Of a stretch of 33,248 bases of DNA, positions 9,060-15,953 are shown piece after piece. Positions within the stretch are counted from its first letter, which is position 1, and each line of letters starts with the position of its first letter. The notes beneath the pieces were generated by a model. The model did no database searches. It was not told the DNA's origin and worked only from the letters and a program-made list of their open reading frames with translations. The position numbers and the translations under genes were made by a program. The stretch is from VBCK01 sp035511515 (lineage in GTDB: Bacteria; Pseudomonadota; Gammaproteobacteria; Burkholderiales; Burkholderiaceae_F): the NCBI GenBank assembly GCA_035511515.1, contig DATKFG010000105.1, forward strand, positions 1-33,248. The letters are read 5' to 3'.

Positions 9060-9416
9060 ATGGGCGTGCGCCATGTACTGATCGCGATCATGTGCATCGT
9101 GGTCTCGCTCACCGGTTGCCGGACGATGCGCCCGGTCGATCTTGCCGGCAAGGAGCCGCTCATTGCCAAGGTAGGGCCGAACGACTTCGTCCGTGTCTGG
9201 ATGCGTGACGGCCGGACCTTGGATCTTCAGCTGACCGCGGTCGAGCCGGACGCCCTGGTCAGTGGAGCGCAGCGGCTGCCGCTCGCGGACATCGAGCGCG
9301 TCGAACGGCGCGACATCAGCTGGACGCGTACGACGCTTTTGCTCGTTGCCATAGCTGTCGTGACCTACATCGCGGCCGCCGCCGCCGCTGTGCACAGCGT
9401 GAGCGCCTGTTGCTGA
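9060..9416 (+). CDS. Small lipoprotein with a C-terminal membrane segment
   Basis: A 118-residue protein with a lipoprotein signal (lipobox LTGC, Cys20). A middle beta-rich domain reads NDFVRVWMRDGRTLDLQLT ... LPLADIERVERRD, resembling small SH3/LSm-like barrels in which 'DGR ... V.PDALV ... PLADI..VERR' is a common layout. A hydrophobic stretch at about 93-113 ends in a CC dipeptide. The ATG has a GGGAGGAAG site 6-7 nt upstream. It lies 57 bp after the propeller lipoprotein and probably belongs to the same transcript. Its leader is duplicated at 5940-6230 on the other strand. Function is unknown. Confidence 0.75.
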   Translation: MGVRHVLIAIMCIVVSLTGCRTMRPVDLAGKEPLIAKVGPNDFVRVWMRDGRTLDLQLTAVEPDALVSGAQRLPLADIERVERRDISWTRTTLLLVAIAVVTYIAAAAAAVHSVSACC

Positions 9417-9630
9417 ACGCTCGGCGTGCGCGATGAATCTGTGTCTATGCTTCGTGGATGTGCGAGGTTTGCGATCCTTGTTGCGGCTTACACGTCAGGT
9501 GTCGCGCCAATGGCGGACTCTCCTGTCTGAGTACGCAGACGTGGCGGAACGCGCGATCCAGGCGCGAAAGCGGAGGAGGGCAGTGATGAGCCGGCAATCG
9601 AATTCTGGCGACTGACTGTCATAGACGGCG

Positions 9631-10119
9631 ATGCTTTTGCCCAAATTGCTGGTGGTGGTGACGGGTTTGGCCTTCTTTTATTTGCCCAAACCTCTCAAGA
9701 TTACTGACGCCAGCGGTCGCCCCACCCTCGGATATGCACGGGTTGCCGTCTATTGCTTCCTCGCGGCATGCCTTTCGGTAATGAATCTCTTCGATAGCAG
9801 TATGGCCGGGCTGGACGTTTTGTCGGGTATCTACGCAGCGATAGCAGCGTCATTCTTCGTATCGGGCATTATTCTTCTCCGCGCAAAGTCAGTCTTGACT
9901 GTCGATCGCCTTGAACACACTTGGTGGCCGCTTCCGAGGCGCGCTTATTCGATACCTCAGCTCGAAGCGATGCAGTGGCTCGATGGGAGGAAAGGGTCAC
10001 TCCTGCTACTCTTCCGCGGCCGCCGGCGATTTGTGGTGTGGTTCTTTGCATCCGGACGCCAGCACTTTCTGGAACAGCTGAAAATGGTGGCCCCCGCAGG
10101 ACTGTGGCCGACGCAATAA
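9631..10119 (+). CDS. Hypothetical membrane protein, possibly with a PH-like domain
   Basis: A 162-residue protein with an N-terminal hydrophobic segment (residues 1-18) and two further ones (about 34-52 and 62-83). These are followed by a basic, beta-rich tail (SVLTVDRLEHTWWPLPRRAYSIPQL, taken in parts) with strands such as LLLLFRGRRRFVVWFF. The layout of helices, then a strand-rich cytoplasmic domain, is like bacterial PH-domain membrane proteins, but I cannot confirm the family. The ATG at 9631 has only a weak ribosome binding site. A shorter 60-codon frame just upstream (9433-9615) is not supported. Confidence 0.5.
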   Translation: MLLPKLLVVVTGLAFFYLPKPLKITDASGRPTLGYARVAVYCFLAACLSVMNLFDSSMAGLDVLSGIYAAIAASFFVSGIILLRAKSVLTVDRLEHTWWPLPRRAYSIPQLEAMQWLDGRKGSLLLLFRGRRRFVVWFFASGRQHFLEQLKMVAPAGLWPTQ

Positions 10120-10441
10120 TCCTTGCGGCCCACGTTGGCGGTCCTCGATGTCCGCTTGTCGTCAGTTCGTCCGATCGCTTGGGTTCGTGTGCGCGAAACA
10201 GCGTCACAGCGTCGGGTATCCGAGCCGAGGTACGTCTGACCGCAGCGCTAGGCATTGCGGTCGCTCGAGCTTGGATGTACTACGAGCTGTCGACCGGACG
10301 CCGTCTTCACGTGAAAGCTGATGATCCTGAAATTCGGCAGGCGGTCGGCCTGGTCTCGAGACAAGCCTCCGAAAAGCGGATACCGTCGGAAAGGCTATCT
10401 CGCGACGCAACGCGCAGGAGCCGCGATGGGTCTGAATCGCG
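10120..10441 (+). other. No recognised gene
   Basis: Open frames on both strands cross this stretch. The only protein-like piece, around 10260-10440 (WMYYELSTGRRLHVKADD), has no recognisable domain and no ribosome binding site. It may be a degraded gene fragment between the membrane protein and the truncated VOC gene. Confidence 0.3.
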
Positions 10442-10681
10442 ATGACAGTCTATGTCGATCACGCCTTCATCACGTGCGGTGTTGGTGCGCCAGAGGCTGA
10501 TGTGCTCTTTGGGCACGGATTTGTCGAGGGATCTGCCAACGTCCATCCTGGGCAAGGAACTGCGAATCGACGCTTCTTTTTTAGCAACTTCATGCTCGAA
10601 CTGATGTGGGTCACCGACCCTGCAGAGGCGGCCAGCGATGCCGTGCGGCACACGGCGATCGGTTGGGCGCCAGACCGCTTC
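10442..10681 (+). pseudogene. VOC (glyoxalase-fold) protein, 3'-truncated
   Basis: The first 70 or so codons read like the start of a VOC-family protein that I recognise by its opening: MTVYVDHAFITCGVGAPEAD, then a GFVEGS.NVHPGQGTANRRFFF segment and FMLELMWVTDP.EA.SDAVR. This covers the first beta-alpha-beta-beta unit of the vicinal oxygen chelate fold. Homology stops around 10650, where the normal continuation is replaced. The frame then stays open to 11338, but only by running antisense through the DUF2314-DUF2185 gene. The second half of the fold, with the remaining metal ligands, is missing, so the product should be inactive. The junction is at the 3' end of the opposing gene. Confidence 0.6.
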
Positions 10682-11320
10682 TTAGGAGGGCTTCGGCGGA
10701 CCTATCGACTCGAACCGACCCGTTTCGCGGTTCCGAGCGTAGGCACAAGGAGCCGGGGTTCCGAGAAGTTCACGGAACGAATCGTCTTCACTGAGAACCG
10801 CGCCGAGAGAGACGTACGCGGAGTCCTTCGGATTGTCCATGTACGCATCGGTCTCGTCACCCGCAGTGATTCGCCAGCCAGAGTCCCCTTCTTGATCTGG
10901 CGGTTCTCTATAGAGATAGCCAACCAGAGCGCCTTCGTTGAGCACACGGTTCGTGACGAAACACCGTCGCCTGTACGGGGCCGTCGGATCCGGGACTGGG
11001 TCGGCAATGCTCGTCTGGATGACATGGCGAGCGCCGAACTCGACTACGTTTCCCGGCTTCAAGTCCTTGATGTGGCGCGGTTCGTTGTCGAGGTGGCCGG
11101 AGAACCAATCCTTGTTAATGCAATCGATCTGAACCCACATTCGCTCCGCACGAGGTGCGTCGAAGTCGTCGGACTCGAACGCGAAGATCAGCTTTACGAG
11201 ATTGCCGGGCCGAAGCAGGGCAATTGCCTCAGCGGACGGCTTGTAAAAGGTGTACGGGTTCTCAGCCGCAACAACGGCCGCGTCTTCGAGACGCCACGAC
11301 GGTTGCTCGTGAATGGCCAA
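10682..11320 (-). CDS. DUF2314-DUF2185 two-domain protein, immunity-protein-like
   Basis: A 212-residue soluble protein. Residues about 28-105 fit DUF2314 (GNLVKLIFAFE ... ERMWVQID ... FSGHLDNEP ... LKPGNVVEF). Residues about 118-206 fit DUF2185 (CFVTNRVLNEGALVGYLYRE, DSGWRITAGDETDAYMDN, then an FERNxxTGxFE-like end). Both domains occur in polymorphic-toxin immunity proteins and in orphan cytoplasmic proteins. The start is a TTG at 11320 with a strong AAAGGTGG ribosome binding site 5 nt away, which decides the start. No toxin gene is recognisable next to it, so it would be an orphan if it is an immunity protein. It is convergent with the truncated VOC gene. Confidence 0.75.
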   Translation of the reverse strand: MAIHEQPSWRLEDAAVVAAENPYTFYKPSAEAIALLRPGNLVKLIFAFESDDFDAPRAERMWVQIDCINKDWFSGHLDNEPRHIKDLKPGNVVEFGARHVIQTSIADPVPDPTAPYRRRCFVTNRVLNEGALVGYLYREPPDQEGDSGWRITAGDETDAYMDNPKDSAYVSLGAVLSEDDSFRELLGTPAPCAYARNRETGRFESIGPPKPS

Positions 11321-11647
11321 TTCGCCACCTTTCGATGATGACGCTCTGGAGGATCATCATCGCATCTCGGGCAGGTCATGGCACGCGCCCTGCGAAGCAA
11401 AGCCGTCGGTCTGGTCGCTCAGGGTCGGTCGCGGCTACTCGCGGACGAGGCCGCCTTCTTACCGCCCCCTCCACAGCTGCGGGGTATTTGTCGGCGAATT
11501 TTTCTTGCGTCTTGTCGTAGCGCGACGGTTTGCGGTGACGCGGCGTCCACAGAACGCCGTCACGCGTGTCTTCAAGAAATACGCTGCAACAATAGGCCAC
11601 AATGTGGCCCAATAGCCGCTGCGACGCTATCCTGCGTGTCTCGCAAA
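11321..11647. other. No recognised gene between the DUF2185 gene and the HTH gene
   Basis: Frames are open on both strands, including a minus-strand frame 11376-11783 and the upstream part of the plus frame that contains the HTH gene. None shows a domain I recognise. The stretch should hold the promoters of the divergent neighbours. Confidence 0.3.
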
Positions 11648-11974
11648 ATGCGCACCAAACTCGGTTCTGGCTTGATGACTGTCCGTGAGGCGTGCGGAAT
11701 TTTGGGCTGTGGGAACACGACCGGGTGGCTCCTGGTGAAGCGAGGCCAACTTCCGCCCGTGCGCTGTGGAACTCGCGCGACACGAGTGCGGCTCTCAGAC
11801 GTCAACCACCTCGTTAACACCGGCTGGGCGCTGGATCGGCCCCGCGGTCATGAGGCGCCAAGCTACAGAGAGAAAAAAAGACCGCTCTCGCGGTCTTCCG
11901 TTTGCTGGGTGGTGGAGGCGGCGGGAATCGAACCCGCGTCCGCAAGCGATTCACAGACGGCTCTACATGCGTAG
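11648..11974 (+). CDS. Excisionase/AlpA-like HTH protein whose frame runs into ssrA
   Basis: Residues about 9-53 (LMTVREACGILGCGNTTGW, then LLVKRGQLPPVRCGTRATRV, then RLSDVNHLV) match the small winged-helix fold of MerR-like excisionases and AlpA-type regulators. That pattern is a short recognition helix after 'EAC.ILG', a GQLPPVR turn, and an R.S..DV.. end. The ATG at 11648 is a guess; 11675 is also possible and neither has a good ribosome binding site. From about residue 75 onward the frame is made only of the ssrA terminator and the antisense of the tmRNA 3' end, including the tell-tale AAGIEPAS peptide. The native 3' end therefore seems to be lost. Excisionase-like proteins are expected near island ends, and ssrA is a common attachment site. 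Confidence 0.5.
   Translation: MRTKLGSGLMTVREACGILGCGNTTGWLLVKRGQLPPVRCGTRATRVRLSDVNHLVNTGWALDRPRGHEAPSYREKKRPLSRSSVCWVVEAAGIEPASASDSQTALHA
11873..11897 (-). terminator. Rho-independent terminator of ssrA
   Basis: On the minus strand, a perfect 8-bp stem (AAGACCGC/GCGGTCTT) with a 4-nt loop at 11878-11897 is followed by a run of seven T. It lies 12 bp beyond the CCA end of tmRNA, as is usual for ssrA. Confidence 0.9.
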
Positions 11975-12274
11975 CCGGCCTATTTGAGTTCTCGCCGTGC
12001 GCTTAGCCAGCCGGCAGGCCGACGCACAGCCAGTCACTAGATCTCGATCCGGGCGCCGTGACCTCGCCCGGATCCAGCCACTGAAAATGGCGCTGCTGCC
12101 GGTTGCCCGGCCTAGCCCAGTGGCCGGCTAGTGCAGCGTCTCACCGGGTTTAGGCGGCGAGAGCAAAACGCTCGTTGTTGGCGTTTGTTTGGCTTCCAGT
12201 TGGATTTACGAGGTGACTGGTCCTCGGCACGCACCGCACTGCTTCACAACCTGCGTCGAAACCAGGTCGCCCCC
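11910..12274 (-). ncRNA. ssrA: tmRNA (transfer-messenger RNA)
   Basis: Rescues stalled ribosomes and tags the nascent chain for proteolysis together with SmpB. The 5' end on the minus strand reads GGGGGCGACCTGGTTTCGAC. The 3' end is the T-arm and acceptor GGTTCGATTCCCGCCGCCT followed by CCACCA. Acceptor bases pair over 7 bp, including one G-U. The CCA is encoded. The length of 365 nt is normal for a betaproteobacterium. The tag frame is at 12150-12182. A -10-like TAGAAT lies 15 nt before the mature 5' end, but no clear -35 is seen. It diverges from mtoX, and its 3' end borders the accessory region. Confidence 0.97.
12150..12182 (-). other. tmRNA proteolysis-tag reading frame (ANNERFALAA, stop TAA)
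   Basis: The resume codon GCC is followed by codons for NNERFALAA and TAA. With the alanine carried by tmRNA the tag would be AANNERFALAA. The LAA end is the ClpXP/ClpAP degron. The betaproteobacterial tag I know best is ANDERFALAA, so the third residue here is Asn instead of Asp. Confidence 0.9.
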
Positions 12275-12411
12275 TGTGAAGATTTTCGTATTCTAATCCC
12301 ATAGATGCGGACGCTCGCGGCTTGTTGCAAGATGCTGGCTGCCAAGGTGCGGCGGCGACCGCAATGGACCTGCGCCCGGACGTCGGCCGGGTGGCAAACG
12401 GGGAGACCAGA

Positions 12412-13752
12412 ATGACGACACGGCATGTCTCGATTCGAGGATTTCTTGCGTGGCTGGGCCTGTTGACCGCGGCGGCGATTCCGATCGGCGCCCTGGCCGA
12501 CGAGACCTGCAACTCGCCCTACATGACCGGGCTGATCAAAGGCCAGGAAGACTACGTGCACGTCTGGACGCTGGGGGTGGAAGGCTGGGGCGACGGCTCC
12601 GACAAGCTGGTGACGGTCGACGCCAATCCGCGCTCGAAGACCTACGGCAAGGTGGTGCACACCGTTTCCGTGGGCGGCCACGGCGAGGCGCATCACATGG
12701 GCTTCACCGACGACCGCCGCTACCTGTGGGCGGGCCGGCTCGACGACAGCAAGATCTTCGTGTTCGACGTCGGCACCGACCCGTCCAAACCCAAGCTGGT
12801 GAAGACGCTGTCCGATCTTCCGGTCCGCACCGGGATGGCCGGGCCGCATACGTTTTATGCGCTGCCCGGCCGCATGCTGGTCGGCAACCTTTCCAACAAC
12901 AGGGACGGCGGCGGCGTCACCGGCCTGGCCGTCTACAACAACAAGGGCGGCTTTGTGCACGAATACGCGATGCCGACCGGTGCGGTCAACGGCGTGCGCG
13001 GCGACGGCTACGGTTACGACCTGGCGATCGATCCGCGCAAGAACGTGTTGCTGACGTCCAGCTTCACCGGCCGGGACAACTACCTGCGCGACCTCGGAGC
13101 GCTGATCAAGGACGAGGCGGCCATGAAGCACTTCGGCAATACGATGGTGCTGTGGGACCTGAAGGCGATGCAGCCGCGCCAGGTCTTCAGCGTGCCGGGC
13201 GCGCCGCTGGAAATACGCTGGTCGCTCAATCCGAACGACCACTGGGCCATCACCGCCACGGCGCTGACCTCCAAGCTGTGGCTGGTCCGGCAGGACGCGA
13301 GCGGTGCCTGGCACGCGAAGGACGTGGCCACGATCGGCGATCCGGCCAAGGTCCCCCTGCCGGTGGATATTTCGATCCGCGCCGACGGCAAGGGACTGTG
13401 GGTGAACACCTTCATGGACGGCACGACGCGCTACTTCGACCTGAGCAATCCCGAGGCGCCGCGGCAGACCTATGCGAAGCAGACCGGGCGCCAGGTGAAC
13501 ATGATCAGCCAGTCCTGGGACGGCAAGCGCGTCTACATCACATCGAGCCTGCTGGAGCACTGGGACAAGGCCGGCGCCGACAACGAGCAGTTCCTGCGCG
13601 CGTTCAACTGGGACGGCAAGGAGCTCACGGCCGCGTTCGAGGTCGATTTCGCCAAGGAAAAGCTCGGGCGCGCCCACCACATGAAGTTCACCTCGCGTGC
13701 GGTCGGCGTGGCCGCCGATGATGCGACGCCGATTCCGTCGGTCGGATACTGA
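12412..13752 (+). CDS. mtoX: Periplasmic methanethiol oxidase, SBP56 (selenium-binding protein) family
   Basis: A 446-residue protein with a Sec-type signal peptide, cleaved near ALA|DE at residues 29-30. Known MtoX enzymes are copper-dependent and oxidise methanethiol to formaldehyde, sulfide and hydrogen peroxide. Family segments are clear: DANPRSKTYGKVVH, then GHGEAHHMGFTDD (His-rich, likely metal site), GPHTFYALPGRMLVGNLSN, PGAPLEIRWSLNPNDHWA, and RAHHMKFTS near the end. It lacks the cysteine-rich insert of the animal SELENBP1 type, as other bacterial periplasmic MtoX proteins do. The ATG at 12412 has a GGGGAGA site; a longer frame from 12322 would put 30 residues ahead of the signal peptide. 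The next gene is a SCO copper chaperone, matching known mtoX operons. Substrate assignment rests on family and context. Confidence 0.88.
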   Translation: MTTRHVSIRGFLAWLGLLTAAAIPIGALADETCNSPYMTGLIKGQEDYVHVWTLGVEGWGDGSDKLVTVDANPRSKTYGKVVHTVSVGGHGEAHHMGFTDDRRYLWAGRLDDSKIFVFDVGTDPSKPKLVKTLSDLPVRTGMAGPHTFYALPGRMLVGNLSNNRDGGGVTGLAVYNNKGGFVHEYAMPTGAVNGVRGDGYGYDLAIDPRKNVLLTSSFTGRDNYLRDLGALIKDEAAMKHFGNTMVLWDLKAMQPRQVFSVPGAPLEIRWSLNPNDHWAITATALTSKLWLVRQDASGAWHAKDVATIGDPAKVPLPVDISIRADGKGLWVNTFMDGTTRYFDLSNPEAPRQTYAKQTGRQVNMISQSWDGKRVYITSSLLEHWDKAGADNEQFLRAFNWDGKELTAAFEVDFAKEKLGRAHHMKFTSRAVGVAADDATPIPSVGY

Positions 13753-14521
13753 GGCCGCTGCCGCGCGGCGCGGCCGGCGGCGAGGCGCGGTCCGCACCGG
13801 GGTGCTGGCCGGCGCGGTGCTGCTGTGCTCGGGCGCGCTGGCAGCGGCCGATCCCGGGCTGCCGCGCGCGCCGCAGATGCAGTTCGTCCCGCCGGCGGCC
13901 GGCACCTACGCGCTGCAGCGGATCCAGGCCTGCCCCGACGGCGTGCTGCTCGATGCGTCGGGGCGGGCGCGCCCGCTGGCCGACTTCACCCGCGGCAAGA
14001 TCACGCTGCTCACGTTCTTCTACACGCACTGCACCGACCCGCTGGGCTGCCCGTTCGCAGTTGGCCTGATGAGCGCGCTGCGCGACCGCATCGGCGCCGA
14101 CCCGGACCTGGCCGGCAACGTGCGCTTCGTCAGCATCAGCTTCGATCCGGCCCACGATTCGCCGCAACGGTTGCGCAGCTACGCGCGCGGCCTGTCGGCC
14201 GGCGCGCCGTTCGAATGGGACTTCCTGACGGCCTCCTCGATGGCGCGCCTGGCGCCCGTACTGGACGACTTCGGCCAGGACGTGCGCATCGAGCTCGATT
14301 CGCAAGGCCGGCCCGCGCGCGCGATCAACCACATGCTGAAGCTCTTCCTGATCGACCCAGCCGGCACCGTGCGGGAAATCTACGCGCTCGATTACCTGCA
14401 ACCGCAGGTGATGCTGAACGACATCCGAACGCTGCGCCTGGAAGCGCAGGGGCACGAGCGCCACCAGGCTGCGTCTACGCCGGCAGGATCCAGCGCAGCA
14501 GGTCCTCGGGGCGGTCGATGA
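13718..14521 (+). CDS. SCO1/SenC-family copper chaperone
   Basis: A 267-residue thioredoxin-fold protein. After a basic N-terminus there is a hydrophobic export segment (GVLAGAVLLCSGALAAAD). The domain carries LTFFYTHCTDPLGCPFAVG, FVSISFDPAHDSP, and NHMLKLFLIDPAG. SCO proteins bind copper with CxxxC plus a distal His. Here the cysteines are Cx5C (CTDPLGC), and the His in INHMLK fits the distal ligand. It overlaps the end of mtoX by 35 bp from the ATG at 13718 (a GTG at 13697 is the alternative), which implies translational coupling and a role in loading copper into MtoX. The last 20 or so residues are low complexity and overlap the convergent gph by 47 bp, so the natural C-terminus may be shorter. 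Confidence 0.82.
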   Translation: MMRRRFRRSDTEAAAARRGRRRGAVRTGVLAGAVLLCSGALAAADPGLPRAPQMQFVPPAAGTYALQRIQACPDGVLLDASGRARPLADFTRGKITLLTFFYTHCTDPLGCPFAVGLMSALRDRIGADPDLAGNVRFVSISFDPAHDSPQRLRSYARGLSAGAPFEWDFLTASSMARLAPVLDDFGQDVRIELDSQGRPARAINHMLKLFLIDPAGTVREIYALDYLQPQVMLNDIRTLRLEAQGHERHQAASTPAGSSAAGPRGGR

Positions 14522-15176
14522 CCAGATCGGCGTGCCAGTTGCGGACGTCTTCGAGGCTGGCCGAGTAGCCGTAGGCTGCCACCACGGTTGCCACGCCGGC
14601 TGCGCGGCCGGCCTGAATGTCGCGCAGGTCATCGCCCACGTAGACGCTGGCGCCGGCTGCGCAACGGCACTGCGCCAGCGCGTGCAGGATCGGGGCCGGG
14701 TCCGGCTTGGAGCGGGCGGCAGTATCGCCGCTGACCACGCAGGCCGCGCGAGCTTCGAGCTGGAGCGCGCGCAGCAGCGGGACCGTGAAGCGCGCCGGCT
14801 TGTTGGTGACCACGCCCCAGAGGCGGCCGGCGGCCTCGAGCGCCGACAGCGTCCGCTCGATGCCCTCGTACAGGCGCGAGTGCACGCACAAGGCCTGCTC
14901 GTAGTAGTCGAGGAACTCGGCGCGCAGCTCCGCGTAGCCGGCGTCGTGCGGTTGCAGTGCGAAGCCGCGCTGGATCAGGCCGCGCGCGCCGTGGCTGGTC
15001 CATGGGCGCAGCTCCTCGGGCGGCGTGGGCGGCAGCCCGCGCCGCGTGCGGCACCGGTTCAATGCGGCCGCCAGATCCTCGGCCGTGTCGACCAGCGTTC
15101 CATCCAGGTCGAACAGGACCAGCCGCGTGCGCGCTGCGGCGGCCGGCGCGGCAGCGCTCAAGGGCTCTTTCTGCAC
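14475..15176 (-). CDS. gph: Phosphoglycolate phosphatase (HAD family)
   Basis: A 233-residue HAD hydrolase that removes 2-phosphoglycolate. Motif I is VLFDLDGTLVDT with the Asp nucleophile. The conserved VVTNKPA gives motif II, KPDPAPI the motif III lysine, and YVGDDLRDIQAGRAAG motif IV. A GTG at 15176 is taken as start. A TTG at 15161 overlapping the ubiG stop (TTGA) with AAAGAG upstream is equally possible and would still leave motif I complete. It follows ubiG with overlap, the usual betaproteobacterial ubiG-gph pair. Confidence 0.9.
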   Translation of the reverse strand: MQKEPLSAAAPAAAARTRLVLFDLDGTLVDTAEDLAAALNRCRTRRGLPPTPPEELRPWTSHGARGLIQRGFALQPHDAGYAELRAEFLDYYEQALCVHSRLYEGIERTLSALEAAGRLWGVVTNKPARFTVPLLRALQLEARAACVVSGDTAARSKPDPAPILHALAQCRCAAGASVYVGDDLRDIQAGRAAGVATVVAAYGYSASLEDVRNWHADLVIDRPEDLLRWILPA

Positions 15177-15853
15177 GCCATCAGGTAGTTCACGCGCGCG
15201 TCCGATCCGAGCCGGTAGCTTCGGCTCAGCGGCAGGTACGACATCCCGCGCAGCTCGTCGATCTGCAGCTGCGCGGCGCGCGCGCAACGCGCCAGTTCGC
15301 TGGGTCGGATGAAGCGGGCGTACTCGTGGGTGCCGCGCGGCAGCAGGCCCAGCACGTATTCGGCCCCGACGATCGCCATCACGAAGGCCCGCGCATTGCG
15401 ATTGATGGTGGAGAAAAACACCCACCCCTGCGGCCGCACCAGCGCGGCGCACGCCGCGACGGTCGATTCCGGATCGGGCACGTGCTCGAGCATTTCCATG
15501 CACGTGACCACGTCGAACGAGGCGGCCGCCTCGCGCGCCAGATCCTCGGCGCTGACCGGCCGGTAGCGCACCCGCGCGCCGCTTTCCAGCGCGTGAAGCT
15601 GCGCCACCCGCAGCGGCTTGTCGGCCAGGTCGATCCCCAGCACGTCGGCTCCGCGCGCGCTCATCGACTCCGAAAGGATGCCGCCGCCGCAGCCGACATC
15701 GAGCACGCGCTTGCCCGGCAGCGCGGCGAGCCGGTCGATCCAGTCCAGCCGCAGCGGATTGATCTCGTGCAACGGGCGAAACGAGCCGGCCGGGTCCCAC
15801 CACCGGTGCGCCAGCTCACTGAATTTCTGCAGCTCGGCCGGATCGACGTTCAT
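15158..15853 (-). CDS. ubiG: Ubiquinone biosynthesis O-methyltransferase
   Basis: A 231-residue SAM-dependent class I methyltransferase that carries out both O-methylations in ubiquinone synthesis. The N-terminus NVDPAELQKFSELAHRWWD is characteristic of UbiG, motif I is VLDVGCGGGILSE, and the segment DVVTCMEMLEHVPDP is the usual motif II. HEYARFIRPSEL and the YLPLSRSYRL segment near the end also match the family. The ATG at 15853 is chosen because homology begins there; a longer frame adds 13 unlikely residues. The stop overlaps the gph start region. Confidence 0.95.
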   Translation of the reverse strand: MNVDPAELQKFSELAHRWWDPAGSFRPLHEINPLRLDWIDRLAALPGKRVLDVGCGGGILSESMSARGADVLGIDLADKPLRVAQLHALESGARVRYRPVSAEDLAREAAASFDVVTCMEMLEHVPDPESTVAACAALVRPQGWVFFSTINRNARAFVMAIVGAEYVLGLLPRGTHEYARFIRPSELARCARAAQLQIDELRGMSYLPLSRSYRLGSDARVNYLMACRKSP

Positions 15854-15953
15854 CGGTTGCTGCCGGCCGCGCGCGCCGTACGCCGGCGGCACACAGGGTG
15901 CCGATCCGGCGTGCGGTTGAGCCGCGCCAAGCTCTCAGGTCGATGTTGGGTCC

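Noticed and set aside
9433..9615. A 60-codon plus-strand frame
   Set aside because: Arginine-rich, with no ribosome binding site, domain or other support.
10682..11338. Plus-strand continuation of the VOC frame as one 298-residue protein
   Set aside because: From about 10650 it is antisense to the DUF2314-DUF2185 gene, which has clear domains and a strong ribosome binding site.
11376..11783. Minus-strand frame with a vaguely IS256-like KYPAAVE segment
   Set aside because: The match is six or seven residues only. No DDE motif or terminal inverted repeats are seen, so it is not called a transposase remnant.
1..11909. A second ssrA-type attachment site marking the other end of an island
   Set aside because: I looked for a copy of the tmRNA 3' end (around GGTTCGATTCCCGC) in this stretch and saw none. 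The other end, if it exists, is outside the window.
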